In this document: in pieces, positions 1-12,960 of the stretch
Layout: the number at the start of each line of letters is the position of its first letter
Position numbering within the stretch: the first letter of the stretch is position 1
Assembly: GCF_032854445.1 (NCBI RefSeq)
Contig: NC_088300.1
Coordinates: forward strand, 38,222,458-38,286,457
Length of the DNA: 64,000 nt
Direction: 5' to 3'
DNA from: Liolophura sinensis
Taxonomy: Eukaryota; Mollusca; Polyplacophora; Chitonida; Chitonidae
The notes under the pieces: generated by a model
The model's database searches: none
What the model was told of the DNA's origin: nothing
Seen by the model: the letters and a program-made list of their open reading frames with translations, nothing else
Position numbers and translations under genes: made by a program

Positions 1-8
1 TTGGAATT

Positions 9-1998
9 ATGATGAGGAGCTGGAAGGTTGTGGCCAGTTTGCTGGGCTTCTGGCTCATCATCCTGCTGTACATGAGCATGAACCTGTTCCAGGCCGACAA
101 CTCTGAAAGAGCAGAACGGCAGCTTGTTCAGGCCATAGGGGAACTAGATGTGCTCAAGTCCCAGAATGAAGAGCTCAAGAAACTGGCTGTAGAACTAAAG
201 TAAGTCTGTTCGTATTTTGAGTTATCTCCCTTGTACGGAAATCTTCATGACCCTCTGCATTGATTAGATTTAAGGAGGCAGTTTTTGGAAGCTGAGGGGC
301 GTATGAAGATGGACATGACTCATAGTAAGCTTCTTTAGTCTCCAGATATGAACATTTACCATTGACGTCAATTCACTATAAGAGTGTAGCTTAATTATTA
401 CATATGTTTTGTCAATCCTCAAAACATGATTATTAGAACATCTGGCCCCAGTGATTCTAGTTTGAAGGGGTAATGTAACATTTCAGTAGTTAAATACACT
501 CATGTAACGCCTAGAGAATACTTCTGCACATAAGTATATATTTGTAATTGATACTTTCATTTTATTGTTTAATTAGTAATTTTATTCTAAGTGTTGCATA
601 ATGATGTTCATATTTTAAAATTGTGTTGATCTCTTTTTAGGGACATAAAGATAGCAAGTCTTGCTGGTGCTGGGAATGTAGAGGCAGTAAAGGAGATACA
701 GAATAAGCTAGATAAAGCCTCAAAAAACATTTTTAAAATGTCAAATAACGTGGACTCAGATGAAAGTTTTCAAAATGGTAAGAGAGCATCATTGCCTGAT
801 CTTTTTTTTCCTGTTGTGTGCTGTATCTGCATGAGGTGCACTTTTTTATAAGTGTACTTATTTGAGTTATATATATGTTTTACACTGAACTGTGACTTCA
901 TCACCACTGGACAGATAAAAAAAAACCATGCAGACCTTGTTGAAAGGCTTCAGACCTAACAATGACCTTACCACATTTCTAGTCCAAAAATGTATGCATG
1001 TACAATGCTGATTTGTAGGCCATAAATTAATAAGGACTTTTTGGCATTGAAAAGAGAAATCACTGATAACGGTAAAAATAGAGCATCCCTTTCATTGAGT
1101 AAACTGTCTTTGTGCACGTCTTACCAACCAAATATAGGGTTGTGCAAGTAAAGCTCGAAAAAGAAGACCATGTCAGTGTTCACGGAAATTCTTCATATGG
1201 AAAGAAAGAAGGCCATATAAAATGTTAAGGGCGTTATCTCATCAGTACAGTTTAACCTATTTTAGGGTAACCTCTCCACGTACCTACAGCCAGATAAATT
1301 AGAACATCATTTAAAAGTGTGAAATTCACTTGATCAGCTAGAGCCGAGCCTTTTGTACTGCAGGTACATGTATATCAGATACCAGGAATGAATGTACTGC
1401 TCACTTGCACTTGCTGCCATGATGGATCCCTGACATAAGAATTCCATGGTCTCTTCTGGAGTGTACGTTACGGTATCTGCACATTAAATTCTCCTGTTAG
1501 ATATCCAGTATGACAATGAGTACTTCTCTCTAAGTACATAAATAGACGCTGTCTTCATATGATTCTGCATCTGCCTCTCAACATTAATGGGTTCATACAG
1601 TCACGGCAATGTAGGATCTATGAATATATGATAGCTTCGACAAAAGTTATATAAAGGAACGCTGTGAAGACTAGAATCCATTCCAGTTACATGTATATAA
1701 CATAGTTTATTACTAGTAGCTGGCGTACAGCATACTAGAACTAATGCCATACATGTATCTGCCCATAACATTATAAAACAAGCAAGGTGGTTCATGGTAC
1801 ACATACATAATATGAAGTTGCGAGGAAATATCTCTCATCTATCTCAAGGATAGACCTAGAGTCAATTCTCTGTATTTGTGTACATGCCTTACTCTCTCTA
1901 TATATGTATGTTTCCATATCTCTTCTCCTGTACAAGATGTTGATCAAACCTTATATACATCTTTGTTGTTTATATGCAATTATAGTTTCCATAACTAT

Positions 1999-2035
<37 letters not shown>

Positions 2036-5000
2036 GATTGGTGTTTTGGTAAGAGGCTCCTGGGTCATTACGCTGCTCTAGTGCGCTATCCAACTGAGCT
2101 TTATATAAGTAACATGGCAACTAGAACATGTTCTGCCTCGCCTGTAGTGCCTATCCCTACTGGGTGTCATAACATTATGCTGCCTAGCAGGTTCTAGCCA
2201 GTCTAATCCTTATTTAATCCTGTATTGCAAATATCTGAATGAATTCAACACTTCAGTAATAAAAAGACAATACAATTGACATCAGATATGTCACTTTGTA
2301 ATATTCCTATTTATAGATGAACACGCCACAATGTATTCTGGAAAAACTGACTACTTGCTGATAATTACATGCAAACTACCAATTATTTTCCCCTAATTTG
2401 TGAGCATCGACGCTTGTATTTTTAATAACATCGCTCCTGTGAGCTATCAAACCAGAGGTAAGAAAAGACATGCAGAGTAACTTGTAACACAATGGCAAAC
2501 ATCTCTCTACTTGTGCACTTCTAGTGCAAATCATTTTCACAGTATTACTTCTTGTCAGATTGGCTTGTCTGGATCTTAAACTCCAAATACAACAAACCTC
2601 TAGCGTCTGTGTTGCTTTGCATCGTTTAACAGATAAATCTTCAGCTCCAAATACCAAGTATGAACAAGGTCGTCGCAAAGTTGGCACAGATGCTCAGGAG
2701 TTTTGGTTCTATATGAAGGCTAACCTAAAGAAGGCGAGTAGTTTGGCATCGGGGAACACAAAACTGGTGCAAAAATTAAATGACATGTTGTCACTTGGGG
2801 CAGCTTTTGACAGGTGAGTGGCTGCACAAGATATGGGATTGATAACTCAAGAACTGCATATAGCTGCATGGGAACAACTCCTGGTTACAATCTTGTCTAA
2901 CATGCTCTTCGTGGTATCTTATCATAGTCATGGGTAGTGCATGTAGCTTTGAGTCATAATTTATAATAATGAATTTAAATGTTTGCAATTCTTTCATTCA
3001 ACGTTTGATTTACCTGTTCATGTATCACAGGCTTATTTTTACCTGAGTTACATCAGGTATTATTCTTTGTAGTGTACATCTTGGAAACTTTGCTGAGTTT
3101 ATAAAAGGTAACCATTATTACTCAGTGAGTTGTGGACATTCTATTGCCTTGCAGGACCCTGAGCAATGATATAAAGCAGTTGGTTAAAGAAGATGGTTTC
3201 AGTGGCTGGAGGAAGGCCGAGGCTAAGCAGTTGGGTCAGCTGGTTCAGGACAGGATACATCAGTTACAGGTAGGGGCTTAGACAGATGCCATGTGTGTAA
3301 ATGATTAAGACAGTATGACAATAGAACGCAATTTTTTGTCAGTGACATTGTAGTGCGTGTGTACTTTATGAGCACATACATCAATGATTGTGACGTAATG
3401 AAGGAAAGAACGAGTTCAAAGCTTTGGACTGTCTTAATACAAGCAGGAATGAGTTTTACGAGTTCTCCATTAGTGAACAGTGTTTCCCTTGCAAATACTG
3501 TGAATGAAACAGTGTGGTTGTTTCTTGTGCAAGAACAGTGAATAGAACAATGGGATTAGTTTCCCTTGAAAGTACAATGAAGACAACAGTGTGATAGGTT
3601 TCCCTTATAAAAGTAATCAATAGAACAGTTTGACTTGTACTTTACATGTATTGGGAATAGAACAGTGTTGTTGGTTTCTCTTGCAAACATAGTGAATAGA
3701 ATGGTATGATTGGCTTCCCTTTCAGAACCCTAAAGACTGTTATTCTGCGAAAAAGCTGGTTTGTAATCTGAGTAAGGGCTGTGGGTATGGATGTCAGCTC
3801 CACCATGTGGCCTACTGTTTAATCATAGCTCTTGCAACAGACCGTACCTTCATCTTGGAGTCCAAGAGCTGGAGATATGCCCCAAAAGGCTGGGAGACAG
3901 TCTTCCTGCCCCTCAGTGAGACTTGTTTGGACAGGTCAGGCCAGGATACCAAAATGTGGTCAGGTAAGTGGGTACTGCATAGTATGCTGATATAGTGTAA
4001 TGTCAGTTAATGGCAAAATAACTCTATACATGGGAGTAAAGAGGCTGAAAGTTACCATGATGATTTGTCTTAATCTAAACTGCAGAAGTCTGTCTTAATT
4101 TTTATTTTGCTGTGGAGAACTTTAAGTTTTTCAATTTTACTTTGATTTTTTTAAAAACTAGATTATATGTATTGTTAATAAAGTTTAGAAACGATAAAAG
4201 TTAAGAAGACTGAGACACATTTTTGAAGAGTTATTTTTTAGGTAGAAATAACTAGAAACATGTAGGGATGAAGAATGTACAAAGAACAAATTTATCTTTA
4301 TAATGCATACCTTAATACAAATGGATGTTTAGTACAGATGTAACTGACATCAAGGTTATGTGTTAATAGAGACTAATCATGAGAAGCTGTATCGTTTGAT
4401 GATGATTAGTTTTAGCAGCATTTTAGCATTTGAGGCTGTTAGTGGTGGCACTGCCCTGATGATTAGTTCAAAGCCAAATAAAAAACCCTGGACCTTTGTT
4501 ACTTGTTGGTATGAATGCTTTGTTGGGGACAGGAAAGGAGAAAAAATATGTTGCGTAATGTTGGCTAGCAAAGAAGCTGCAGAGATCTGCATTCCAGCCA
4601 TACCTATTGGGCTGATGTGGATGAGTTCTACTTTTGCCTGGTTGTTAAAGTGTGAACGAGCTAGCGAGTGCAATATAACTGCATGCGGCGTGATTGCCAT
4701 AACTTTAAAAGATACATATAGGCATGTGGACGGTGTGAAATACATGTACAATAAATAAATATATGTAATATTGTCTTTACCAGGGTCTAGTAACTTGAAG
4801 GATGTAGAAGTGGTAGAACTCCCCATCCTAGACAGCTTACATCCTCGTCCTGACCATCTACCCCTGGCTGTACCTAAAGACCTTGCTGACAGACTCACCC
4901 GTATCCATGGCAACCCATCCGTCTGGTGGATTGGTCAGATTATCAAGTATCTGTGCCGGCCAGTTCCCAAACTGCAGTTGGATATTGAGGCCACTAAAGC

Positions 5001-7595
5001 TGACCTGGGATTTAAAAAGCCAATTGTTGGGTAATGTTGCTTTCATGTATAATGTTGTTAGCATGTTATTTTGATGGAGGGTTTTTTGAGGAGGGGCCGA
5101 ACATAGCAATGTGCTCTTTTTACAAAATCGTCAGGCTTTTTTAGGGGGAGGTGGAGTGGAGAGCATAATCATATGAATTTTTTAATGGTTTAATCTTTGT
5201 TTATTTGGTGAAAAGCAGTGTACATTGTGTATGATTTGATGTCTTATCATGGTCTCCTGTTTCTTGCCGTGCAGAGTCCATGTCAGGAGGACAGATAAAG
5301 TTGGTTCAGAAGCTGCGTTCCATGCCATTGAAGAGTACATGGAATTTGTGGAGGAGTACTATGACAAGCTGGAGCAGAAACAGAAAGTGGATAAACGACG
5401 AGTCTACCTGGCCAGTGATGACACCACAGTTTTAAATGATGCCAAAACAAAGTAAGAGGGGAATTGGTCATCATTGCTTATATTATCAAGGGTACATAGC
5501 CCATGCAGCTGTAGCATTTAGTCTGAATACCTTAACACTGAATACTTTTACACTAGCCAGTTGTTTTAGAAAGAGTGCATATAACTAAGAAAAATGTTGG
5601 CATACCAGATTCTGGTCACTTTTGTTACTGTGGCACTGTTTGTTAGATTGGTTAAGTCAAGACCAAATTAGCTTTTACAACATTAACAAAATACGCTGTA
5701 TATGCACATTGCTTTGATGATGTCTAAGGTGATGTGACAATAACTTTGTCAGATATCGTGGTGATCAGCTTTGATGTGAACAGCAAAATATGAATATACA
5801 TTCAGATCCATTTTGATATACATGGGTACATGGGTTTGTTCTAGCGTTTCACTGTGTCAATCTAGACGGTTTCTTACAAAAAATCAAATGACCTAAAATT
5901 ATAAGAAATCAAATGTAAATTTCCTTAAAAATCAAATGCCTTATGATAAAAATATCAGGCTTAATTGACGTGTGTATGCTATCTTCATTAAAAACAAAAA
6001 AGGTATCCGTATGGTTTTGCCGCAGTGGTTACATGTTCATATTTTCTATGCTGGTAGTGAGGGTCCATGTTTCAATTTAGGTATGCAACTGCTTTATATC
6101 AGGGGTTCTGATATAAAAGACGTATGTACAGTGTACCCAATGTATTGTGACATCTTGAAAGTGAAAGATAAGTGTGATGGGTTTTAGTCTTGTGTAATAT
6201 TAGCCAGCGGGCTGTGCAGCCGTGATTTGCTCAGCCAAGATGGCAAAAGGGTGCCCTAATTTTGCTGACATGGCTTGACTAAATGGACTCGCCTAAGTGC
6301 TGCTCCCCTACCTACGTTACTGTCACTGTCCTTTTCTGATCCTCAGGATCACATAACCATCCATATAGAGCAACCCTATAATCAGTCCAGCAGAATCAGG
6401 TAAAACTGGTTGCATCATTAAACCCATTGTGCTTTATACTTGTTGAACATCATTTCTCTTGAGCTGACAGTTTCTGATTTCCCATTCTTAGGCATGCACT
6501 ATCTGTGTAATGTATGAATGTAATAATGTGTGTACATGATGAAACTGCCGTGTCACCCTGGGTGAATATTTACACCCTAAAAGATAACACAGATGTTTAT
6601 GTGTGGACAATTTTCAATTTATTTCATCAAGGTACATGTTTTAGTTTGCAGTGGCAGCAGGCCCTGTTACCATATTTTGCATAAATTACCTTTATTTTGA
6701 TCTTCTTGAAGGTTTCCATCATATGAATTCATTAGTGATGTCACCATTTCCAAGTCGGCTGGCCTTGGCACAAGATACTCTGATAGCTCCCTAAGGGGCA
6801 TAATCCTGGATATCCACTTCCTCTCTATATCAGACTACCTGGTCTGTACCTTCTCATCACAGGTACATAAAACACACCTTTCCTTCACGCTTTCTCATAC
6901 ATGAACTAATCTCATGTAAGCTTCTTTCATGATGATCTTTGTAATGTATTTCCCTTAAAGTTTTTAAGCTGCGTTTTCTCAACTGCTCCTGGCTTCACAA
7001 GAATGAATTCTGCAAACTCTGAAATCTTTGGTTCACTTTTTACATTAAAATTAAATGCTGTTATCAAAACAGCTGAGATCAGGTACAGCTTCATGCCTAT
7101 ATCTCATTTGTTGATTGAAAACATGCAGATAATATTTTGGGGAAAGGATAGAAGATATACAATTCTGGGGACAAAATCCCATGGAAAGAAAAGTACTTTG
7201 TAACGGGTACAGCCTAAGTACAGTCCACATTAATAACTTGTGTCTGCTTTGTGTCTTTTTTTTTTCTCAATTAGGTTTGTCGGGTGGCCTACGAGCTCAT
7301 GCAGACCATGCATGTGGATGCTTCTGCAAACTTCCATTCCTTAGATGACATATTTTACTTTGGTGGACAAAATGCTCATAACGTTCTGGCAGTGGAGAAA
7401 CACGTTCCTGGTGGAAAGGATGAAATTGAACTAGAACCTGGTGACTTGATTGGTGTAGCTGGAAATCACTGGAATGGTTTCTCCAAGGGAATGAACAGGC
7501 GTACCGGTCAGAATGGACTATATCCGTCATACAAAGTGGTGGAGAAGCTTGAGGTAGCGGATTTTCCCAAATTTAAGGTATCAGAAGACAGTTGA
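9..7595 (+). CDS. FUT8: FUT8, alpha-(1,6)-fucosyltransferase, complete nine-exon coding region
   Basis: Transfers fucose from GDP-fucose in alpha-1,6 linkage to the innermost GlcNAc of N-glycans (core fucosylation) in the Golgi. Exons: 9-199, 641-777, 2633-2813, 3155-3269, 3726-3963, 4784-5030, 5275-5451, 6712-6862, 7275-7595; all introns are GT-AG and phases join exactly to 585 residues (human about 575). It is a type II membrane protein: a short cytosolic tail, one hydrophobic anchor (residues about 7-27), then a coiled-coil-like stem (about 30-110). The catalytic region holds CGYGCQLHH near 225, [12 protein letters not shown] near 310, and the donor-binding HVRRTDKVG at about 371-379 with the tandem arginines kept. 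[18 protein letters not shown] near 499 leads into a C-terminal SH3 domain (about 510-571, [21 protein letters not shown]). Start: ATG at 9, with a second in-frame ATG at 12; only 8 bases precede it, so 5' UTR exons and promoter lie outside the window. Nothing in the coding sequence is broken. Confidence 0.97.
2006..2100 (-). mobile_element. Internally deleted SINE (family B), head joined directly to tail
   Basis: Read on the minus strand, the sequence begins with the tRNA-like head of family B (a GCTCAGTTGGATAGCGC-type A box, then GTAATGACCCAGGAG) and jumps straight to the family tail (AAAACACCAATC followed by AAATA repeats). The middle of about 150 bp, present in the full copies at 40301-40544 and 55774-56038, is missing. 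The plus strand shows the tail as TTTA repeats at 2009-2034. It lies in FUT8 intron 2. Confidence 0.75.
3473..3725 (+). repeat. Decayed 38-39 bp minisatellite ending at a FUT8 splice acceptor
   Basis: About seven diverged units begin near 3473 (partial), 3500, 3538, 3577, 3615, 3654 and 3692. The unit consists of GTGAATAGAACAGTGTGAT followed by TGGTTTCCCTTGCAAACA or similar. The last unit reads GGCTTCCCTTTCAG and ends exactly at the AG before FUT8 exon 5 (3726). The pyrimidine tract used for splicing is therefore part of the repeat. Confidence 0.75.
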
Positions 7596-7875
7596 TAGGA
7601 AATGTGATCATACATATACTCTGGCCACCTCATGTGCTTAGTTGGTCATTCCAATATGAGTAATTCTCCGAAAAAAAAAAAAAAAAAAAAACAGAAGTGA
7701 AGGTGACAGAGGCATGAAGAACTATGTCCAGTTTGTCTTATTTAATTCTACATTTTTGTGATTGTATTTTGTGCCATTTGTTACATAGTTGAATTCCAGT
7801 GTAAAACTGCAGATGATTGTTCTGTTGTACTTTATAAATATTCACCTAAATAAAGACACATGTTCATTGTGAAAT
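7596..7875 (+). other. FUT8 3' UTR with poly(A) signal
   Basis: AT-rich sequence follows the FUT8 stop codon. It contains a run of 20 A residues at 7671-7690 and a canonical AATAAA at 7849-7854, followed by T/G-rich sequence. The cleavage site is inferred to lie within about 30 bases of the signal. The internal A run could prime oligo-dT artefactually and mimic an earlier 3' end. Confidence 0.6.
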
Positions 7876-8037
7876 CCAAGTGTACATACTGGACAGGTAT
7901 GTACATGTACTTCATATGAAGTAATTATAACAGAATAAGAGGACTCCTTCAACTGCATTTAATAGTTTAAATGTGTATATGTTTGATATCCAAATATTGT
8001 AGTGTCATGGATTTTGTTTAGTACGTATCAAGATTCT

Positions 8038-8136
8038 GCCCGGTTTCCTCTGAGCATGTTTATGGCAGCCGTTGTATAAGTGAAATATTGTCGAGTACAG
8101 CATAAAACAACAATCAAATAAATCAAATAAATAAGT
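8038..8136 (+). mobile_element. SINE family B, 3' tail fragment
   Basis: Contains CTGCCCGGTTTCC, then GCCGTTGTATAAGTGAAAT, a GAGTACAGCATAAAAC block and an AAATAAATC tail. This matches the 3' half of the full copies at 40301 and 55774. The 5' half is absent. Confidence 0.75.
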
Positions 8137-8679
8137 ACATAAGATGTACTTACAGAACAACATGAAGAGTTATTGGTGTGAAAAACAGCTAGTATTTTCT
8201 CATTTAACAAGAAAAATAGTATCTGCATGTTTTAGTGGCCCGAGTTATATTTTACCACATTTTATCAGTAGTTCTACAGCTCTTAAACCACAACACAGTG
8301 TCGTTGTTAATATGGGCACTCTGTTCACTGATATGACCAGTGCATACTATGTTAGGGATTTATAGTTAAGAAATTGATTTTTATTCATTATTTTTTATTC
8401 ATTATTTAAGGGATGGTTATATATTATGAATTTAGACATAGAATTGCAGGTGGTTCCTGTTTCATTCTATGTGTACCTACATGTACTATTTTTACTGAAT
8501 TTTTAAGAGAAAGTCTTGTTATTGATTTTGTTCAGTTTTGTACATCAAGTACATGTTTTACTGACTGTGTTGACTAAAAGTCTTAACTTTTCCCCAAGTA
8601 CGCATTAGTATTATTTGTAAAAGATTTGGCTGAGATTTTGTAATGGCATGTATAGAATGACAAGTTCATATATAATATT

Positions 8680-8715
8680 TATATATATATATATATATAG
8701 ATAGATAGATAGATA
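8680..8715. repeat. AT and ATAG microsatellite
   Basis: A TA dinucleotide run passes directly into four to five ATAG units. Confidence 0.9.
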
Positions 8716-9219
8716 CTAAATCAAATTTGTACGCATACATGTACAAGTTGGAATCATTGAAGAATATTTTGATCAGTGTGCGAACACTGTTATGTTGTGA
8801 TCACATGGACTGTGTCACGTCATTTGCTGATGTGGCAGTAAGAAATGTGAGCGTATGTGTGAGATAATGCCTATATGTACATGATGTTATTTGTACAAGC
8901 CATATTATGGTGCAAGACTGCCATTAACTTAATTCAGTCATGATTGATGTCTTATCTCAGTTTCAGTTTGAAATTAACATGAGGTCCTTTTAGACTGATG
9001 TACATGTAACTTTGGTGTCATATCATTTTCTAAGTAGAAGAAAAAATCCAAGAATGTCGCATGCACATGATGTGTAAATGAGAATGCTGAGGAATGCATC
9101 AGGTGGTCAAACTATTTGGCAAAATAATTACATGTATGTACATTTAGTAAAATGAAGGCGCTTGGTGCACATCTGTTCATAAAGGTTTATGTAGATGACT
9201 GACTGTAGATATATATACA

Positions 9220-9223
<4 letters not shown>

Positions 9224-9265
<42 letters not shown>
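9224..9265. repeat. AT dinucleotide microsatellite
   Basis: Uninterrupted TA repeat of about 20 units. Confidence 0.9.
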
Positions 9266-9268
<3 letters not shown>

Positions 9269-9785
9269 TGCATATGTATAGCAGTTTTGATCTGAGTCAT
9301 TTGATGTAGCTTCTTGCGTGTCAAGACAGTCAAATGTGTGTGATTTTACTTCAGAAACAAATTCATCCAAGGTCGTTTACCATATGGATCATACATACAT
9401 GTATGTATACATATAAATTGTTTTGAATCAGTCATGAGGAAGGTTTCATTGGTCGAAGCAGATTTGTGCTCACATCTTGCCTGTCTCAAAAAAGGAAGTT
9501 TTCCAAAAAAAAAAAAAACCTGAATAAATTAGATAAAATAAAATAAGAGGATGCCATAGGTTTGTGTTGTGAATATTTTGTGATATTGATATTTGCCTTT
9601 TTCTCCCATAGAATTTAATTAAAACCAGGTCTGACATCATTAGTGTGCTTTTTCATTTTAGACCTTTATTACACTTCCAATGCTCTTTAATATAGGCATA
9701 ACAACAGTGCAAATACACATGCATGAAACTTACAAGTAACAAGACTCACATTGTGCAGTATGACTGCAATTTTCACCAGCTCAAA

Positions 9786-10147
9786 TAGGGGAGTTACGAA
9801 GTCAAACTTTTTTATTACTAAAGGTAAAAAAAAGGTCTCCTGTATCATGTGACCTGTCAAAAATGTTAGGCAACAATTGCAGGATGTTACTATAACAGGG
9901 GCATCTGAAAAAAAGTTATTAAGAGTAGACTAAGAGTAGACAGAGAAAACTAAGGAGCTGAACGTTTGTGAACTTGAGAAGCTTCTAACGGAAAGCATTG
10001 TTATTTGTGCCTCGTGAACACGGTGAGACAAGTGCCCAATAAATTATTGTCCACAAAGGTTGCCTAACATTTTTCACAATAGGCATGATGCAGGAGGACT
10101 GTTTTTACCTTCAACGACAAAAGACTTAAAACATCCAAACTCCCCTG
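9786..10147. mobile_element. Small hAT-like MITE with inverted arms
   Basis: The left arm (about 9786-9880) and right arm (about 10050-10147) are inverted copies. Both ends read AGGGGAGTT inward, and both arms share GGTAAAAA, TCCTG, ATCATG and AAAATGTTAGGCAAC in the same order. The flanks resemble an 8-bp target duplication, with CTCAAA identical in the last six bases on each side (9780-9785 and 10150-10155). The ends and 8-bp flank size fit the hAT superfamily. The 362-bp element has no coding capacity. Confidence 0.6.
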
Positions 10148-11764
10148 TTCTCAAACATTTATCTGTAAAGCCTAATACTGCTTGCAGGGGCCAGATACTT
10201 GAGCTCCACACATTTTTGATTGATGTTTCACTAAATTGTGATGATTTTTGAGTGAGGAAGTTTAAGTTCCCTTCATTTTACTTCATCTTTCCATTGTATA
10301 CTTGGCCTGTGGGCAGTAATACCATGTAATTGTCAGCTATTTTATTTTTGTTCATTTACCAAAATTAATTTACAGTGAGGTTTAGTTGTTAACATTAGCC
10401 ATCATTTAAAGTTTAAAATACATGTATGTATATTTACACTAATGCCGAGAGTTCTGTAACTTCTTGCACATCTACACTTGTGATTATAGGACTCTCTTTT
10501 ACTTCTCTTATACTTTTAGTGCTATACATTCCGAAACTGTTTGATAATACATGTAACGCACACTTCTGTATGCCCGTAGTAGCTTTATACATCTGTGTTC
10601 ACATTGCTGTTTGAGTTTGTCAACTGACTGACCTTGACTCTTCCATTCTTTTTGTTTATATGCATTAAAGTGTCATTCACAAAATGGCATGTAATATTCA
10701 AGATTAATTTGCTGGCTTGTACTTAGATACTTTCAGTGTGATTTGATGTATGGGCAGTTTGTTCTAAAGAAGTGCACATTTTTCTTCAGTGTTCATGAGC
10801 AAAGTAGGCCCTACATTTATTTTTGGTGTATAATAAAAATGTCAGATTTCAGTGGAGTATTCCATGGTATATCCATCAGGTAAACATCACTGGTATTGTT
10901 TTGTATTTTAAATTGCATTTTATATCTTAAACATAGTATGTATCTGAACACAGGCCTTTCCTACATCCAGATACATCTATGTGTTTAGTCTGAGTATGTG
11001 TGTGTGTTGTTGCAGTGTTCTGAAAGTGTGCGCTCTAAAGTATATTCATTGAAAGGTGTAGCAAAGCATATGATGATGGAAGTTGCATGGAGCTTGGCTG
11101 GATGAACACACCCTGTATCCCTCAGATATGCTACGCAACAGGATACTTCATTGATTGCTGTTGGTGAAGGGTTTATTTGGTGATGTTTACAGATTTTACT
11201 AATACATGTGTTATTTCTTTTGGAGAATAGCATGTGTGTTAAAAGAAAGACAAATAATATAAACTACGATACATCTATTTGAGGTATAGAAACAGACTTA
11301 AACAACAACAACCAGTTCATTCTGACATGCTGGTAACTCTTATTTAAATTTCAACTTTTATCTGGAATTCTTACTCAGCTGTGGGATGCACCGTATTAGG
11401 GAAACTGAAAATATGACGTTGTGTGAGTCGTATCCCACATTTATATAGCTGTAAGTTCCACGTCATGGAAACAGCTGTATTTTGGGAACATTGAAATGAG
11501 AAAAATATTCTGCTGAAGCTCCCTGAACTATATGTAACAGCTATCACAATATTTTCTTTCATCATTGCTTTATGTGAAGTTTATTGTTTGCAAAGTAAGG
11601 TTTAGCCATTGGAGTTGTTTCTCAAAGGGCCATTAATTCTGTGTAACAAAGTCATAGGCCCTATTTGGCATGATAGTGTAACGTATTTTAACAGCTTTTA
11701 AAACAAACATAACAAATAACATTAATGATATTTTGTATATTTTTCATATTTATAAATGTGTTGT

Positions 11765-11855
11765 CTGCTAGCCACCTATAATGCTGGCTGCCATCGTATA
11801 AGTGAAATATTCATGAGTACGGTGTAAAACATCAATCAAATAAGTAAATGAATAA
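11765..11855 (+). mobile_element. SINE family B, 3' tail fragment
   Basis: Contains CTATAATGCTGGCTGCCATC, then GTATAAGTGAAATATTCATG, a GTGTAAAACATCAATC block and an AAATAAGTAAAT tail. This is the same tail as the full family B copies, somewhat diverged. Confidence 0.75.
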
Positions 11856-12779
11856 ATAGAAATGTGTTAATGGAGTGTTTATCCAGAAGTATTTGTAAAA
11901 GAACTTCAGAACCTTAATTAAATTTTAGTCATGAAATACATTCATGCTCAATGCCATTATCTGTGGGTCTGACCCTTAACTTTTGTCCTGTATCTGTTGA
12001 GATTTGGACCTCCTTGTCAAACAGTTGATGATGAACTGAAATATGTATTAGAGCTAGTTGTCTAAAGTGAGAATAGAAAATTAAGATACTTGTGAGATGG
12101 CTTGGTAGTATATTAATTTACGTTGGTGCAACACATTTTTTATGTTTTCATTTGTCAAGATCGGATCATTTACAGAACAGGCATGTAGTCCATATGATCG
12201 ATCTGGGGACTATAGCTACATGTATACCATTAGAGGTATGCATCTATCGTCAACATTAAGCCTACAACCAACCATCTAAGCTACGCGAATGTCGCACTCT
12301 TACATTTCAGATCTTCATTTTCATTTGGAGTGATTATAACCTTACAAATTATATAATACATCATAGTCCCAGGTTTTATCAGAGGATATATGGACCATCT
12401 GCACCAAAGTTTGTTTAGGCCAGCTGATAACATCTTTTTCAGAATAATTGGCAGCTTGGTGATATTGATCGAATGTGGATGAACACTATTTTCTATATTG
12501 TCATTGGCAAATGACAAAATCATTCTACATGGTAACATGTATATGTAATGTTGATTTCGTGCAGTTTAGTTTTCTGGCTGCTTATCACTAATAGTGTTTT
12601 AGCCATCTGTGTTTAACTGAAATAAAACCCCAGACATTTTATTAGTTCATTCATAGTCTTTTGTATTATCATTAGTATGGTAAATTAATTATGCTAGCAG
12701 TTCCAAACATGGAGAGGGAATTTGTGGATTTTCTTGCTCTCACTATTCATAGGGCTGTGAAGACAGCAATTGAAAAAGT

Positions 12780-12960
12780 GGCTAACAAAGCTTGTGTGAC
12801 AGTTTGTACACTCATAACGTTCATGGACCGGCCAATACACCGATCCATTCTCCGCCGCGTAGGCCACGCCTCCCTTACCGACGCCATAGCAACGCCCAAG
12901 GTCGGACATAAAATGTAAACATGGCGGCCGGTTCAAATTTCAACTTGCTGCCTCAGGAAA
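12780..12960 (+). promoter_or_regulatory. CpG-rich candidate HECTD1 promoter / non-coding first exon
   Basis: In an AT-rich, CpG-poor background, about 110 bases here hold roughly a dozen CpGs. A CCAAT box lies at 12832-12836 and GC-box-like CCACGCC follows. An RFX half-site-like GCCATAGCAAC lies at 12883-12893. A perfect YY1-type AACATGGCGGC lies at 12918-12928. It is about 1.4 kb upstream of the HECTD1 start codon, on the correct side. The promoter call is inference from composition and motifs; a divergent or unrelated promoter is possible. Confidence 0.45.

Larger units (their letters stand above)
7876..12780. other. Intergenic region between FUT8 and the HECTD1 promoter area
   Basis: No convincing gene is visible on either strand. 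The stretch is AT-rich, full of CATGTA-type words, and contains two SINE tails, two AT microsatellites and a small MITE (listed separately). The open frames here are short, lack splice-compatible neighbours and show no family motifs. Confidence 0.6.
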
